A DNA stretch of 64,000 nucleotides from an uncultured Clostridia bacterium (lineage in GTDB: Bacteria > Bacillota > Clostridia > TANB77 > CAG-508), in assembly GCA_948896235.1 (NCBI GenBank), contig CAQUUC010000002.1, positions 278,272-342,271 of the forward strand, written 5' to 3'. Under the pieces are notes generated by a model. The model did not search any database, had not been told where the DNA came from, and was given only the letters and a program-made list of their open reading frames with translations. Made by a program: the position numbers and the translations under genes. Shown here in pieces: positions 52,750 through 61,723 of this stretch. Position 1 is the stretch's first letter. Each line of letters starts with the position of its first letter.

Positions 52750-54547
52750 ATGGATTTTTTATTATTAAATATTTCTACTATTTTAGTAGTTTTCTTGTTA
52801 ATTTATGTAATGACTCGCAAAGACCATAATCAATTGCAAAAAATATTTTGTTGTAATTTAATTTGCGTTTTTATTATTGGTTTTGGTGTATTAATGCAAA
52901 ATTTATGTACTAAATATTTGAATTTCGACCCTATTTATTTCGAATATTTCATATATATTGGTACTTGTTTTATTCCTGTTTGTATATTTTTTACAGGTTT
53001 AATTTTCACTAAAACAAAGATTCACTTTAAAAAATGGTATGTTTTACTGTTTATTGTCCCCGTCTTGTCTTTACTTATTTTATGGACAAATCCTATTCAT
53101 CATTTATTTTATGATTCTTATTCATCAAACATTAATGAATGTGTATATGGTCCATATATTACTATACATCATATTTATACATACTTTTTACTATTTATTG
53201 GTGCTTTTTACTTAACAAAATTTTCTATTAAAAATTCTGGATTTTTTTCGAAACAGTCTGTTTTAATTGTTGTGGGTATCAGTGTTCCAATTATTGTAAG
53301 TCTATTAGGTAGTTTTAAAATTATACCTATGACTGTTTATATTACTCCAATTTCTTTTGCTATTACTGTTATTTGTTTAACTCTTGCTATTTTTAAATTT
53401 AACTTTTTAAAAATAGCACCTATTGCTTTGCAAAGGATTGTTGATAGAATTTCGGATAGTTATATTGTTTTGAATGAAAATAATGTTATTACTGATTTTA
53501 ATGAAACGTTTTTAACTACATTTAAACTTAAATCAAATGATGTTAGAAATAAAGATATTATTAATTTAATACAAAAGTTTAATGAGCATAATATTAATAC
53601 AGACTCGCTTCTTATAACTTTAAATAAAGTAAAATCTTCAAATAATACTTTTTACTATGAAAAACATTTTGAAAGTGTTAATAAATATTTTAATATAGAA
53701 ATTAATGATATAAAATCAAATGGAAAATATGTTGGTACTCTTATTCTTCTTAAAGATATTACTCAACATATTAGAGATATGGAAACTATTAAACAAAACC
53801 AAGATATGCTTGTTGAAAAGGAGCGTCTTGCTTCTCTTGGTCAGCTTGTTGGTGGTATTGCTCATAACTTAAAAACTCCAATTATGTCTATTGCAGGTGC
53901 TGCTGAAGGTCTTACTGATTTAGCTAAGGAATATGATTCTTCTATTGGAGATCCTGAAGTTAATGACCAAGATCATCACGAAATTGCGCACGATATGAGT
54001 GAATGGATTGAGAAAATTAAAACTCATACTTCATATATGTCTGATATTATTACTGCTGTTAAAGGACAAGCTGTTACTTTAAATGAAAATGAAGAAGATA
54101 GTTTTACTATTAATGAACTTGTTAAACGTGTTAATATTCTTATGAAACATGAACTAAAAAACGCTTTAATTGATATGAATATTAATATGAATGTTGATGA
54201 TATGATTTCTTTAAGTGGTAATGTTAACAGTTTAGTTCAAGTTATTAATAATATTATTTCAAATGCTATTCAAGCATATAATGGTGAAACTAATAAGTGT
54301 ATAGATTTAAGCTTTAATAAAGATGACAATAATATTGTTATTTCTGTTCAAGATTATGGATGTGGTATGACTAATGAAGTTAAAGATAAGTTATTTAAAG
54401 AAATGATTACTACTAAAGGCAAGAATGGTACTGGTCTTGGTATGTTTATGTCTTATTCAACTATTCGTGGACATTTTAGTGGAGATATTACTTTTGAGTC
54501 TACTGTACGGTAAAGGTACAAGGTTTGATATAATTCTTCCTTTATAG
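52750..54547 (+). CDS. 7TM sensor histidine kinase with PAS domain, +1 CGG site near the end
   Basis: ATG 52750 has AGGAGG 6 bases upstream. Seven or so membrane helices (about 1-225) resemble the 7TM sensor region of histidine kinases. A PAS domain (about 230-340), a HisKA box LGQLVGGIAHNLKTP with the phospho-His, an N box NIISNAIQAY, and G boxes DYGCGM and KNGTGLGM follow. The zero frame ends after FESTV with CGG TAA. Skipping C 54508 gives V-G-KGTRFDIILPL, the normal last strand of the ATPase, at 598 residues. It is 74 bases downstream of the NRPS and may share its transcript, and it is upstream of a response regulator. A shorter form without the last 12 residues may also exist. Confidence 0.9.
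54505..54511 (+). other. CGG +1 frameshift site 10 (histidine kinase)
   Basis: GTA-C-GGT, zero frame CGG TAA. Skipping C 54508 gives STV-G-KGTRFDIIL, the usual end of HATPase domains. Confidence 0.87.
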
Positions 54548-54557
54548 ATATTTTTAG

Positions 54558-54579
54558 CCCAGAGAGAACTCTGGGTTTT
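54558..54579 (+). terminator. Terminator of the histidine kinase gene
   Basis: CCCAGAG pairs with CTCTGGG across AGAA, followed by TTTTACTTTAT. Confidence 0.85.
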
Positions 54580-54628
54580 ACTTTATATAATATAAGTTTT
54601 TATATATGAAACCTTTATGCTCGAATTT

Positions 54629-54701
54629 TGTCGATTTTTTTACTGCTTTTATGTGATTTTTATATTTTTGTATTGCTTTTAGTCGAATTTACTAATATAA
54701 T
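54629..54701 (+). promoter_or_regulatory. Promoter of the REC-HD-GYP gene with TGTCGAA-like boxes
   Basis: TTGCTT (54673-54678), 17 bases, TATAAT (54696-54701). AGTCGAA (54681-54687), inside the spacer, and TGTCGAT (54629-54635) match the Spo0A box at 6 of 7 bases. Confidence 0.55.
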
Positions 54702-54737
54702 AGTGCTAGATTTATTTTAAGAGGTGAGATAAGACAT

Positions 54738-55790
54738 ATGAGAAAAGGAAATATTGAACAAGCTTCTAATGGTTATAAAATCATTGTTGTTGATGACGAA
54801 ATTGGTATTATTGATTCTCTTTCTATTTTTCTTAAACGTTCTGGATATGAATTTACAGGTGTTACTGATCCCCTTGAAGCTATTGAACGAGTTAAAAATG
54901 AACATTTTGATTTAATGCTTTTAGACTTTATTATGACTCCTATTCATGGTGATCAAGTTGTTGAAGAAATTAGAAAGTTTAATAAAGAGTTATATATTTT
55001 ATTACTAACAGGGCATAAGGATTTAGCCCCTCCACTTGATACTATTAGACGTCTGGATATCCAGGGATATTGTGAGAAAAGTGATAAATTTGACCAGTTA
55101 CTTCTTCTTATTGAGTCTGGTATTAAAGCAATTTCACAGATGAATTTAATTAAGAAGATTAATGATGAGCTAAAAGATACATATGATAAATTAGAACGTT
55201 CTTATATGGAGAGTATTCAAACTTTACGTTATACAGTTGAAGCTAAAGATTCCTATACCAGAGGACATTCTGATCGTGTTTCTGAATATAGTGTTTTAAT
55301 TGGTAAACATATGAACCTTGCGGAAGAGGATTTAAATGCTTTACGTATTGGTGGGTTGTTCCACGATATTGGTAAAATTGGCGTTCCTGATAGTATTTTA
55401 CTTAAAACTGATAAGCTTACTGATGATGAATATTCCGAGATTAAAAATCACCCTACTATTGGTGCTCATATTTTATCTACTGCAACCATTTTCCAGAATT
55501 TGATTCCTATTGTTAAACATCATCATGAAAAATATGATGGTACTGGTTACCCTGGAAAGGTGAAAGGTGAAGAAATTCCATTTTTTGCTCGTATTGCTGC
55601 AGTTGCAGATACTTTTGATGCTATGACTTCTAAAAGGTCATATAGAGATCCTCTTCCTTTAGATGTTGTTAGAGCTGAATTTGAAAGATGCAAAGGGACA
55701 CAATTTGACCCGAAAATTGCTGATGTATTTTTAGATATTTTAGATAATCATTATGATGAAATTAAAGATATCCAAGATAGGTATATTTAG
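54738..55790 (+). CDS. Response regulator with HD-GYP output domain
   Basis: A 350-residue protein. The receiver domain (about 12-128) reads KIIVVDDEIGI (acidic pair), LMLLDFIMTP (phospho-Asp), and CEKSD with the conserved Lys. A coiled coil (about 130-165) links to an HD-GYP domain: GLFHDIGKIGVPD, VKHHHEKYDGTGYP, and FARIAAVADTFDAMTS. HD-GYP domains hydrolyse cyclic dinucleotides. It follows the 7TM kinase by 190 bases but has its own promoter and a preceding terminator, so it is a likely partner with separate control. RAGHPY-type c-di-GMP residues cannot be judged. Confidence 0.92.
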   Translation: MRKGNIEQASNGYKIIVVDDEIGIIDSLSIFLKRSGYEFTGVTDPLEAIERVKNEHFDLMLLDFIMTPIHGDQVVEEIRKFNKELYILLLTGHKDLAPPLDTIRRLDIQGYCEKSDKFDQLLLLIESGIKAISQMNLIKKINDELKDTYDKLERSYMESIQTLRYTVEAKDSYTRGHSDRVSEYSVLIGKHMNLAEEDLNALRIGGLFHDIGKIGVPDSILLKTDKLTDDEYSEIKNHPTIGAHILSTATIFQNLIPIVKHHHEKYDGTGYPGKVKGEEIPFFARIAAVADTFDAMTSKRSYRDPLPLDVVRAEFERCKGTQFDPKIADVFLDILDNHYDEIKDIQDRYI

Positions 55791-55812
55791 GATTATTTGA
55801 TTATATATTTAT

Positions 55813-55845
55813 ATAGATAGAAATTTAATTTCTATCTATTTTTAT
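55813..55845 (+). terminator. Terminator of the HD-GYP gene
   Basis: ATAGATAGAAATT pairs with AATTTCTATCTAT, followed by TTTTT. Confidence 0.75.
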
Positions 55846-55858
55846 GTCATCTTTTATA

Positions 55859-55896
55859 TTGACATATTTAACAATTTAATGTATATTTAAGTCGAA
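55859..55896 (+). promoter_or_regulatory. Promoter of the DUF975 gene with AGTCGAA box
   Basis: TTGACA (55859-55864), 17 bases, TATATT (55882-55887). AGTCGAATTT begins at 55890 near the start of transcription. Confidence 0.7.
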
Positions 55897-55922
55897 TTTA
55901 ATTATTAAAAGGAGGATGTTTT

Positions 55923-56675
55923 ATGGTAGCATCAGAAATTAGAGCAAATGCTCGTAAAGCGCTTGCTGGTAAATGGGGCAAAGCTGCATTACTTACATTA
56001 GTTTATACAATTATTGTTTTTGTAATAAACTTTGTATGTAATCTTATTCCTATAATAGGAGGAATTATTCTTTTTGTAATTTCCACACCTATTTCTTATG
56101 GATTACTTGTTTCTTTTATGAAACTTAAAAGAGATGAAGAAGTTAATTATACAGACTTTTTAAGTATCGGATTTTCTTCATTTGCAAAAGTATGGGGAGT
56201 TTTGGGAAATATAATTCTTAAAATGATTTTACCTGTATGCCTACTTGTAGTTTTCATTATTTTACTTGTTGTTTCTCTTGGAGGTTCTCTTGCTTCTGCA
56301 GTAATTGCTGAATCAAGTAGTGGAGTTGCAGGTTTTGGATTTTTAGGTTTTATAAGCTTTATTGGTTATATAGCTTCTTTAATCTATGTAATTGTTAAAG
56401 GATATCTATATTCATTAAGTTACTATATTTTAAATGATAATCCAAATATGACAGGTAAAGAAGTAGTTGAAACAAGTGAAAAATTAATGAGAGGTAACAG
56501 ATGGAGATTTTTCTGGTTAGGTCTAACTTTCATTGGTTGGTCAATTTTAGCTGGATTTACTCTAGGTATTGGTATGCTTTGGTTAATGCCTTACATAATG
56601 GTTGCTTTTGTTTGCTTCTATGAAGAACTTGCAGGAAAAACAACTGAAGCTGTAGAACCAAAAACAGAAGAATAA
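55923..56675 (+). CDS. DUF975 family membrane protein
   Basis: A 250-residue protein with about six membrane helices. The start SEIRANARKALAGKWGKAAL and the later YSLSYYILNDNPNMTGKEVV region are characteristic of DUF975, a Firmicute family of unknown function. AAAGGAGG precedes the ATG. It is a single-gene unit behind a strong promoter, with a terminator after it. Confidence 0.88.
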   Translation: MVASEIRANARKALAGKWGKAALLTLVYTIIVFVINFVCNLIPIIGGIILFVISTPISYGLLVSFMKLKRDEEVNYTDFLSIGFSSFAKVWGVLGNIILKMILPVCLLVVFIILLVVSLGGSLASAVIAESSSGVAGFGFLGFISFIGYIASLIYVIVKGYLYSLSYYILNDNPNMTGKEVVETSEKLMRGNRWRFFWLGLTFIGWSILAGFTLGIGMLWLMPYIMVAFVCFYEELAGKTTEAVEPKTEE

Positions 56676-56693
56676 GAAAACAAATAAAAGAAT

Positions 56694-56721
56694 TGTTCAC
56701 GTAAACGTGAACAGTTTTTTT
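56694..56721. terminator. Bidirectional terminator
   Basis: TGTTCACGT pairs with ACGTGAACA, followed by GTTTTTTTA, between converging DUF975 and tex genes. Confidence 0.85.
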
Positions 56722-58885
56722 ATTTTACATCTTTCATACTTAATTTTACTTTTTGTCTCTCAAGGTCTATTCCTATTATTCTTACTTTTACTATATCTCC
56801 TACAGATACTATATCTAGTGGATTTTTTACGTAGTTTTCACTCATCTCTGAAATATGTACTAATCCATCATGTTTTACTCCTATGTCTATGAAGGCTCCA
56901 AAGTCTATTACGTTTCTTACTGTTCCTGATAATACCATTCCAATTTTTAAATCTTCTATTTTTAGTACATCATTTCTTAGTATTGGTTTTGGTAAGTCTT
57001 CTCTTGGATCTCTTCCCGGTTTTACTAGCTCCCCTATTATATCTTTTAATGTGATTTCTCCTATATCTAATTCTTTTGCTGTTTTTTCTATATTTATGTT
57101 TGATAACTTTTCTTTTAATTCCTCTAGTTTTTCTTTATTTTTTATATCTTCTTTATTGTAACCTAAGTTTTTAAGTAATTTTTCTGTTTTTTCATAACTT
57201 TCTGGATGTACACCTGTTATTTCTAATGGATTTTTTCCATCATATATTCTTATAAAACCAGCACATTGTTCAAATGCTACTTTTCCTAATTTTGGAACTT
57301 TTAATAATTCTTTTCTTTCCTCTATTTTACCAAATTCATCTCTATATGTTACTATGTTTTTGCTTATTGTTTTGTTTAATCCCGCTACATATGATAAAAG
57401 TGATGGTGTTGCTGTGTTTACATCTACTCCAACTTTGTTTACTGCATCTTCTACTACTCCTGTCAAACTTTCTTCCAGTTTGTTTTGATTTACATCATGT
57501 TGATATTGTCCTACTCCTATTGCTTTTGGATCTATTTTAACAAGTTCTGCTAGTGGGTCTTGCAAACGTCTTGCTATTGATATTGCTCCTCTTAACGATA
57601 CATTAATCTTAGGATATTCTTCTGTCGCTAGTTTTGATGCTGAATATACACTTGCTCCCGCTTCTGAAACAATAGCATAATGTACTTCTTTTTGGTATTT
57701 TTCTTTTACCTCTTTTATTACATTTGCAACAAACTGCTCTGACTCACGAGATGCTGTACCATTTCCAATTGCAAACATGTCTACATTGTATTTTGCTATT
57801 AAATTTATTAATACTTTTTTTGCTCCTTCTACATCATTTTGTGGTTCTGTTGGATATATTGTAGTAGTTTCTAATACTTTTCCTGTTTCATCTATTACTG
57901 CTATTTTACACCCTGTTCTATATGCTGGGTCAAATCCTATTACTGTTAGTCCTTTAAGTGGAGCTCCCAGTAGGAGTTGTTTTGCATTCTTACCAAATAC
58001 CTTTATTGCTTGAAGCTCAGCTTTTTCTGTTAAATCTGCTCTTAATTCTCTATCTATAGAACTTTCTATTAGTCTTTTCCATGCATCAACAACTGTGTTT
58101 TGCAAATAGTTTTTAAATTGAGTTTCTTTTTTTATTATTCTTCTTTCTAATAAGTATATTATTTTATCTTCTGGTTTTTCTATTTTTACTTTTAAATATT
58201 CTTCTTTTTCTCCTCTGTTTATTGCAAGTATTCTATGGCTTGGAAGTCTATTTACATTTTCTGAAAATTCATAGTACATTTCATAGTTGGATTTTTCTTC
58301 TGGTTTTGTTGCTTTTGTTGTTAAAGTTGATTCACGATAGCATATTCTTTTTATTTGTTTTCTAAATTCTGGGTTATCTGATATTTCTTCTGCTATTATA
58401 TCTAACGCTCCAGCGATTGCTTCTTCTACAGTATTTACTCCTTTTTCCTCGTTTATATAGTCTTTTGCAATTTCTTCTATGTTTTTTGTTTCATTTTGCT
58501 CATATATAATGTTTGCAAGTGGTTCTAATCCTTTTTCTTTTGCAATAGTTGCACGTGTTCTTTTCTTTTGTTTATAAGGTCTATATATGTCTTCTACTTC
58601 TGCAAGTGTTACAGCATTTTCTAATTCTTTTACTATATCTTCTGTTAATTTTCCTTGAGCATCTATTGATTTTGTTACTTCTTCTTTTCTTATACATAAG
58701 TTTCTAAGATATAAAAGTCTTTCTCCTAACTCTCTTAATATTTCATCTGATAATCCGCCTGTTACCTCTTTTCTATAACGTGCTATAAATGGGATTGTAT
58801 TTCCTGCATCTATTAATTCTACTGTTTTTTGTACTTGACTTTCCTTTATATTTAATTCTTCTGCAATTTGTTTTTCTATATTCAT
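56720..58885 (-). CDS. tex: Tex-type S1 RNA-binding transcription accessory protein
   Basis: A 721-residue Tex protein. The N-terminal helical part holds NTIPFIARYRKEVTGGL. The YqgF-like core has IGFDPAYRTGCKIAVID, followed by helix-hairpin-helix segments (FEQCAGFIRIYDGKNPLEIT). The C-terminal S1 domain reads GTVRNVIDFGAFIDIGVKHD and LVHISEM. The length and order are normal. It acts on nucleic acids in the cytoplasm; the family's exact role is unsettled. Confidence 0.95.
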   Translation of the reverse strand: MNIEKQIAEELNIKESQVQKTVELIDAGNTIPFIARYRKEVTGGLSDEILRELGERLLYLRNLCIRKEEVTKSIDAQGKLTEDIVKELENAVTLAEVEDIYRPYKQKKRTRATIAKEKGLEPLANIIYEQNETKNIEEIAKDYINEEKGVNTVEEAIAGALDIIAEEISDNPEFRKQIKRICYRESTLTTKATKPEEKSNYEMYYEFSENVNRLPSHRILAINRGEKEEYLKVKIEKPEDKIIYLLERRIIKKETQFKNYLQNTVVDAWKRLIESSIDRELRADLTEKAELQAIKVFGKNAKQLLLGAPLKGLTVIGFDPAYRTGCKIAVIDETGKVLETTTIYPTEPQNDVEGAKKVLINLIAKYNVDMFAIGNGTASRESEQFVANVIKEVKEKYQKEVHYAIVSEAGASVYSASKLATEEYPKINVSLRGAISIARRLQDPLAELVKIDPKAIGVGQYQHDVNQNKLEESLTGVVEDAVNKVGVDVNTATPSLLSYVAGLNKTISKNIVTYRDEFGKIEERKELLKVPKLGKVAFEQCAGFIRIYDGKNPLEITGVHPESYEKTEKLLKNLGYNKEDIKNKEKLEELKEKLSNINIEKTAKELDIGEITLKDIIGELVKPGRDPREDLPKPILRNDVLKIEDLKIGMVLSGTVRNVIDFGAFIDIGVKHDGLVHISEMSENYVKNPLDIVSVGDIVKVRIIGIDLERQKVKLSMKDVK

Positions 58886-58924
58886 TTTTACTTCCTCTTT
58901 CTTTGTTTTTTGTAATTATATCAT

Positions 58925-58960
58925 AAAAAATACCAAGAACATCAAATTCTTGGCATTTTT
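58925..58960 (-). terminator. Terminator of the SHOCT gene
   Basis: AAAAATACCAAGAA pairs with TTCTTGGCATTTTT with one mismatch. Confidence 0.8.
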
Positions 58961-58980
58961 ATTAATTTATTATTCATTTT

Positions 58981-59244
58981 TTATTTATTAAAATCAAAAT
59001 CTTGTAATAAATTTTTCTTACGTTTTTCATATTGCTCTTGAGTAATCTCTCCATTTGCAAGTTTTTCATCTAATTTTTTCAATGCTTTTGCATTCATTGA
59101 ATCAAAGTTTTCATTAAGCTTATTTCCTAATCCTGTAGATTTCATTATTGTTGAATGAAGCTTATTTGAAAATTTGTTTGATATTACAGCTGATGCAACT
59201 ACAATAGCGATTATAGCAATAACGACAAGTATAACTAATCCCAT
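58981..59244 (-). CDS. Small membrane protein with SHOCT-like end
   Basis: An 87-residue protein. An N-terminal membrane helix (about 2-22, VILVVIAIIAIVVASAVI) is followed by a linker and LKKLDEKLANGEITQEQYEK, the short C-terminal SHOCT helix pair often found in membrane oligomers. Function unknown. It has its own terminator and lies upstream of tex on the same strand. Confidence 0.75.
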   Translation of the reverse strand: MGLVILVVIAIIAIVVASAVISNKFSNKLHSTIMKSTGLGNKLNENFDSMNAKALKKLDEKLANGEITQEQYEKRKKNLLQDFDFNK

Positions 59245-59424
59245 ACATACACCTCCTTTTTATAACTTTATACAAAAATTTTCATATAAAAACAAAAGCT
59301 ATTCTTACATTATTTTTTATATGAAAATATTATTCTTTCTGTTGTAATCTCCTGCACTTTAAATTAATATCATTAATTTAAAATATTGTTAAATTTGAAA
59401 GCAAAAATATTAATTTTTTTACTT

Positions 59425-61005
59425 TTATTCTATTCCTAAATATTCGTTATATGTAATTTCTCTATCTATTACTTTATCTAGTTTTATATCTATTATTCTA
59501 TTTGCAACAGTTTCAGTTAATTGGTGGTCGTGTGATGTAAATAATATGTTTCCTTTGAAGTTTGACATTCCTTCATTTAATGCTGTTATGCTTTCCATAT
59601 CTAAATGGTTTGTTGGTTCGTCCATTATAAGTAAGTTTGCCCCTGATAACATCATTTTTGAAAGTACGCATCTTACTTTTTCTCCTCCAGATAGTACTTT
59701 TACATATTTTAGTGATTCTTCTCCTGAGAATAGCATTCTTCCTAAGAAGCTTCTTACATATGTTTCGTCTGGATCTTTAGAATATTGTCTTAACCAATCT
59801 GTTATTGTCATATCATCTTCAAATAAATAGTTATTATCTTTTGGGAAATATGTATTACTGATTGTTGTTCCCCATTCAATTTTTCCTTCGTCTGGCTCTA
59901 ATTCTCCTGCTATTATTTGGAATAGTACTGTTTTTGCATTTTCATTGTCTGCTAAAAATGCTATTTTGTCTCCCTCTTTTACTACAAATGATACGTTATC
60001 TAGTAATTTTTCTCCATTTATAGTTTTTGAAATATTTTTTACTTTTAATATTTCTTTTCCTGGTTCTCTATCTGGTTTAAAGTCTATATATGGATATCTT
60101 CTATTTGATGGTTTTATTTCATCTAGTTCAATTTTTTCTAATGATTTCTTTCTTGATGTCGCTTGCTTTGATTTTGAAGCATTTGCACTAAACCTTGCTA
60201 TGAATGCTTGTAATTCTTTTATTTTCTCTTCTTTCTTTTTGTTTTGTTCTTTCATTTGTTTTAATAAAAGCTGACTTGATTCATACCAGAAATCATAGTT
60301 TCCTGGAAATACTTTTATTTGTCCAAAGTCTACGTCTGCTATGTGTGTACATACTTTATTTAAGAAATATCTATCATGTGATACTACTATTACTGTGTTT
60401 TCGAAATTTATTAAAAATTCTTCTAACCAGTTAATACTTTTTAAGTCCAAATCGTTAGTAGGCTCGTCTAATAATAGTATATCTGGATTTCCAAATAAAC
60501 TTTGCGCAAGTAGTACTTTTACTTTTTCTTTTGCTTCTAGTTCGCTCATTAATTTGTAATGTTTTTCTGTATCGATTCCAAGTTCATTTAATAATGTTGC
60601 TGCATCAGATTCTGCATTCCATCCGTCTAATTCTGCAAACCTTTCTTCTAATTTGGCTGCTCTCATTCCATCTTCTTCATTGAAGTCTGGTTTTGCATAT
60701 ATTTCATCTTTTTCTTTCATTATTTTATATAATTCATTATTTCCCATTATTACAGTATCCATTACTGTATATTCTTCAAATTCAAAGTGATTTTGTTTTA
60801 ATACTGATAGTCTTTCTCCTTTGTCTAAACTTACTTCACCTTTGCTTGGTTCTATGTCTCCTGATAATACTTTTAAAAAGGTTGATTTTCCTGCACCGTT
60901 TGCTCCTATAATTCCGTAACAACAACCTTTATTGAATTTGATGTTTACATCTTCAAATAATGTCCTTTTTCCAAATCTTATTGTAACTCCATTTGTTATT
61001 AACAT
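59425..61005 (-). CDS. ABC-F family ATPase
   Basis: A 526-residue twin ABC protein without membrane segments. GANGAGKST, LLLDEPTNDLD and LIMDEPTNHLD give both ATP sites, and LSGGEKVR the signature. The linker between the domains carries the KKEEKIKELQAFIARF coiled coil. ABC-F proteins bind ribosomes and relieve stalling or antibiotic block; it most resembles the YkpA/YbiT type. ATG 61005 has GAGGAGG upstream. In a genome with a hungry CGG codon a ribosome-rescue factor would be of interest, but the link is speculative. Confidence 0.93.
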   Translation of the reverse strand: MLITNGVTIRFGKRTLFEDVNIKFNKGCCYGIIGANGAGKSTFLKVLSGDIEPSKGEVSLDKGERLSVLKQNHFEFEEYTVMDTVIMGNNELYKIMKEKDEIYAKPDFNEEDGMRAAKLEERFAELDGWNAESDAATLLNELGIDTEKHYKLMSELEAKEKVKVLLAQSLFGNPDILLLDEPTNDLDLKSINWLEEFLINFENTVIVVSHDRYFLNKVCTHIADVDFGQIKVFPGNYDFWYESSQLLLKQMKEQNKKKEEKIKELQAFIARFSANASKSKQATSRKKSLEKIELDEIKPSNRRYPYIDFKPDREPGKEILKVKNISKTINGEKLLDNVSFVVKEGDKIAFLADNENAKTVLFQIIAGELEPDEGKIEWGTTISNTYFPKDNNYLFEDDMTITDWLRQYSKDPDETYVRSFLGRMLFSGEESLKYVKVLSGGEKVRCVLSKMMLSGANLLIMDEPTNHLDMESITALNEGMSNFKGNILFTSHDHQLTETVANRIIDIKLDKVIDREITYNEYLGIE

Positions 61006-61360
61006 TTTAATCCTCCTCATTTTTGCTTTAAGTATTATATATTATTTTATGTATTTTGGCAAGGGTCTATGGTTGGCATTTTGTAAATAGAAATATTCGC
61101 TGGTTATGCCTTTCTCTAAAAGGTATACGAGATGTTTTTATTTTTGAAAGAATTGCTTGGAATGTTGAAACTTTATTTGATTTACTCAGGTTATAAATCA
61201 CTTAGGGATTAGACAGAAATGAAAAAGACTAGGTTTATTTTGATTGCACCCAGTCTTTCTTACATTCTTTTTTCAAACTACTTATCGACATCTTCATGCT
61301 ATTATAAAATCTGTTTAATTATATTTCAAATCTTTATTCTCTATGAATTATAGAAATATT
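61006..61360. other. Gene-free stretch with a hairpin and a possible coding remnant
   Basis: No convincing gene in these 355 bases. Between about 61070 and 61195 an open plus-strand frame without a start encodes WLCLSLKGIRDVFIFERIAW and ends in TAA, perhaps a degraded gene. AAAGACTAGG and CCCAGTCTTT (61228-61260) form a hairpin that may end transcripts from the DUF378 gene. Confidence 0.4.
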
Positions 61361-61552
61361 TTAGTCGTTATCAAATAATAATTTTATTGCCCATAATCCT
61401 GATACCCCTACTAATGTATATATTATTCTTGATATTATTGTCATATTTCCAAATAACATTTCTACTATGTTAAAGTTAAATAAGCCTATTAATCCCCATA
61501 CTATTGCTCCTATTATTACTAATACTAAGGCTATTTTGTCTATGATTCTCAT
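61361..61552 (-). CDS. DUF378 small membrane protein
   Basis: A 63-residue protein with two membrane helices: IDKIALVLVIIGAIVWGLIG with LFNFNIV, then IISRIIYTLVGVSGLWA, the standard DUF378 layout. ATG 61552 is chosen for GGAG at 8 bases; the upstream GTG overlaps that site. Function unknown. Confidence 0.85.
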   Translation of the reverse strand: MRIIDKIALVLVIIGAIVWGLIGLFNFNIVEMLFGNMTIISRIIYTLVGVSGLWAIKLLFDND

Positions 61553-61672
61553 TTTACTCACTCCTTACTTTTGTTTTTTCATTTTTAATATGTGTATTTT
61601 TTTACTTTTTATTCATTTTTTGTTTAAAGAAGTAAATTCTATTAATAAAAATAAAATTTTTCTTATTCAATA

Positions 61673-61708
61673 AAAAAAGTGTAGCTATAATAAAATCTAC
61701 ACTTTTCT
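61673..61708 (-). terminator. Terminator of corA
   Basis: AAAAGTGTAG pairs with CTACACTTTT across a 12-base loop. Confidence 0.8.
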
Positions 61709-61723
61709 ATGTTTTATGATTAT

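Noticed and set aside
3593..54511. A systematic sequencing or assembly artefact inserting C before GG.
   Set aside because: Not fully rejected: the sequence alone cannot exclude it. It is disfavoured because all ten sites hit the first base of a Gly codon, never Trp TGG or NNG-GNN junctions, which also contain GG, and because intact native genes avoid in-frame CGG.
3293..54547. The broken genes as ordinary pseudogenes.
   Set aside because: Ten breaks of a single kind (CGG, +1, Gly next), no other damage, and good promoters and ribosome binding sites do not fit random decay. The M14 gene is truly split by the element, but its two CGG sites are of the same kind.
61070..61195. Open frame downstream of the DUF378 gene as a real gene.
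   Set aside because: No start codon or ribosome binding site and no recognised family; at best a remnant.
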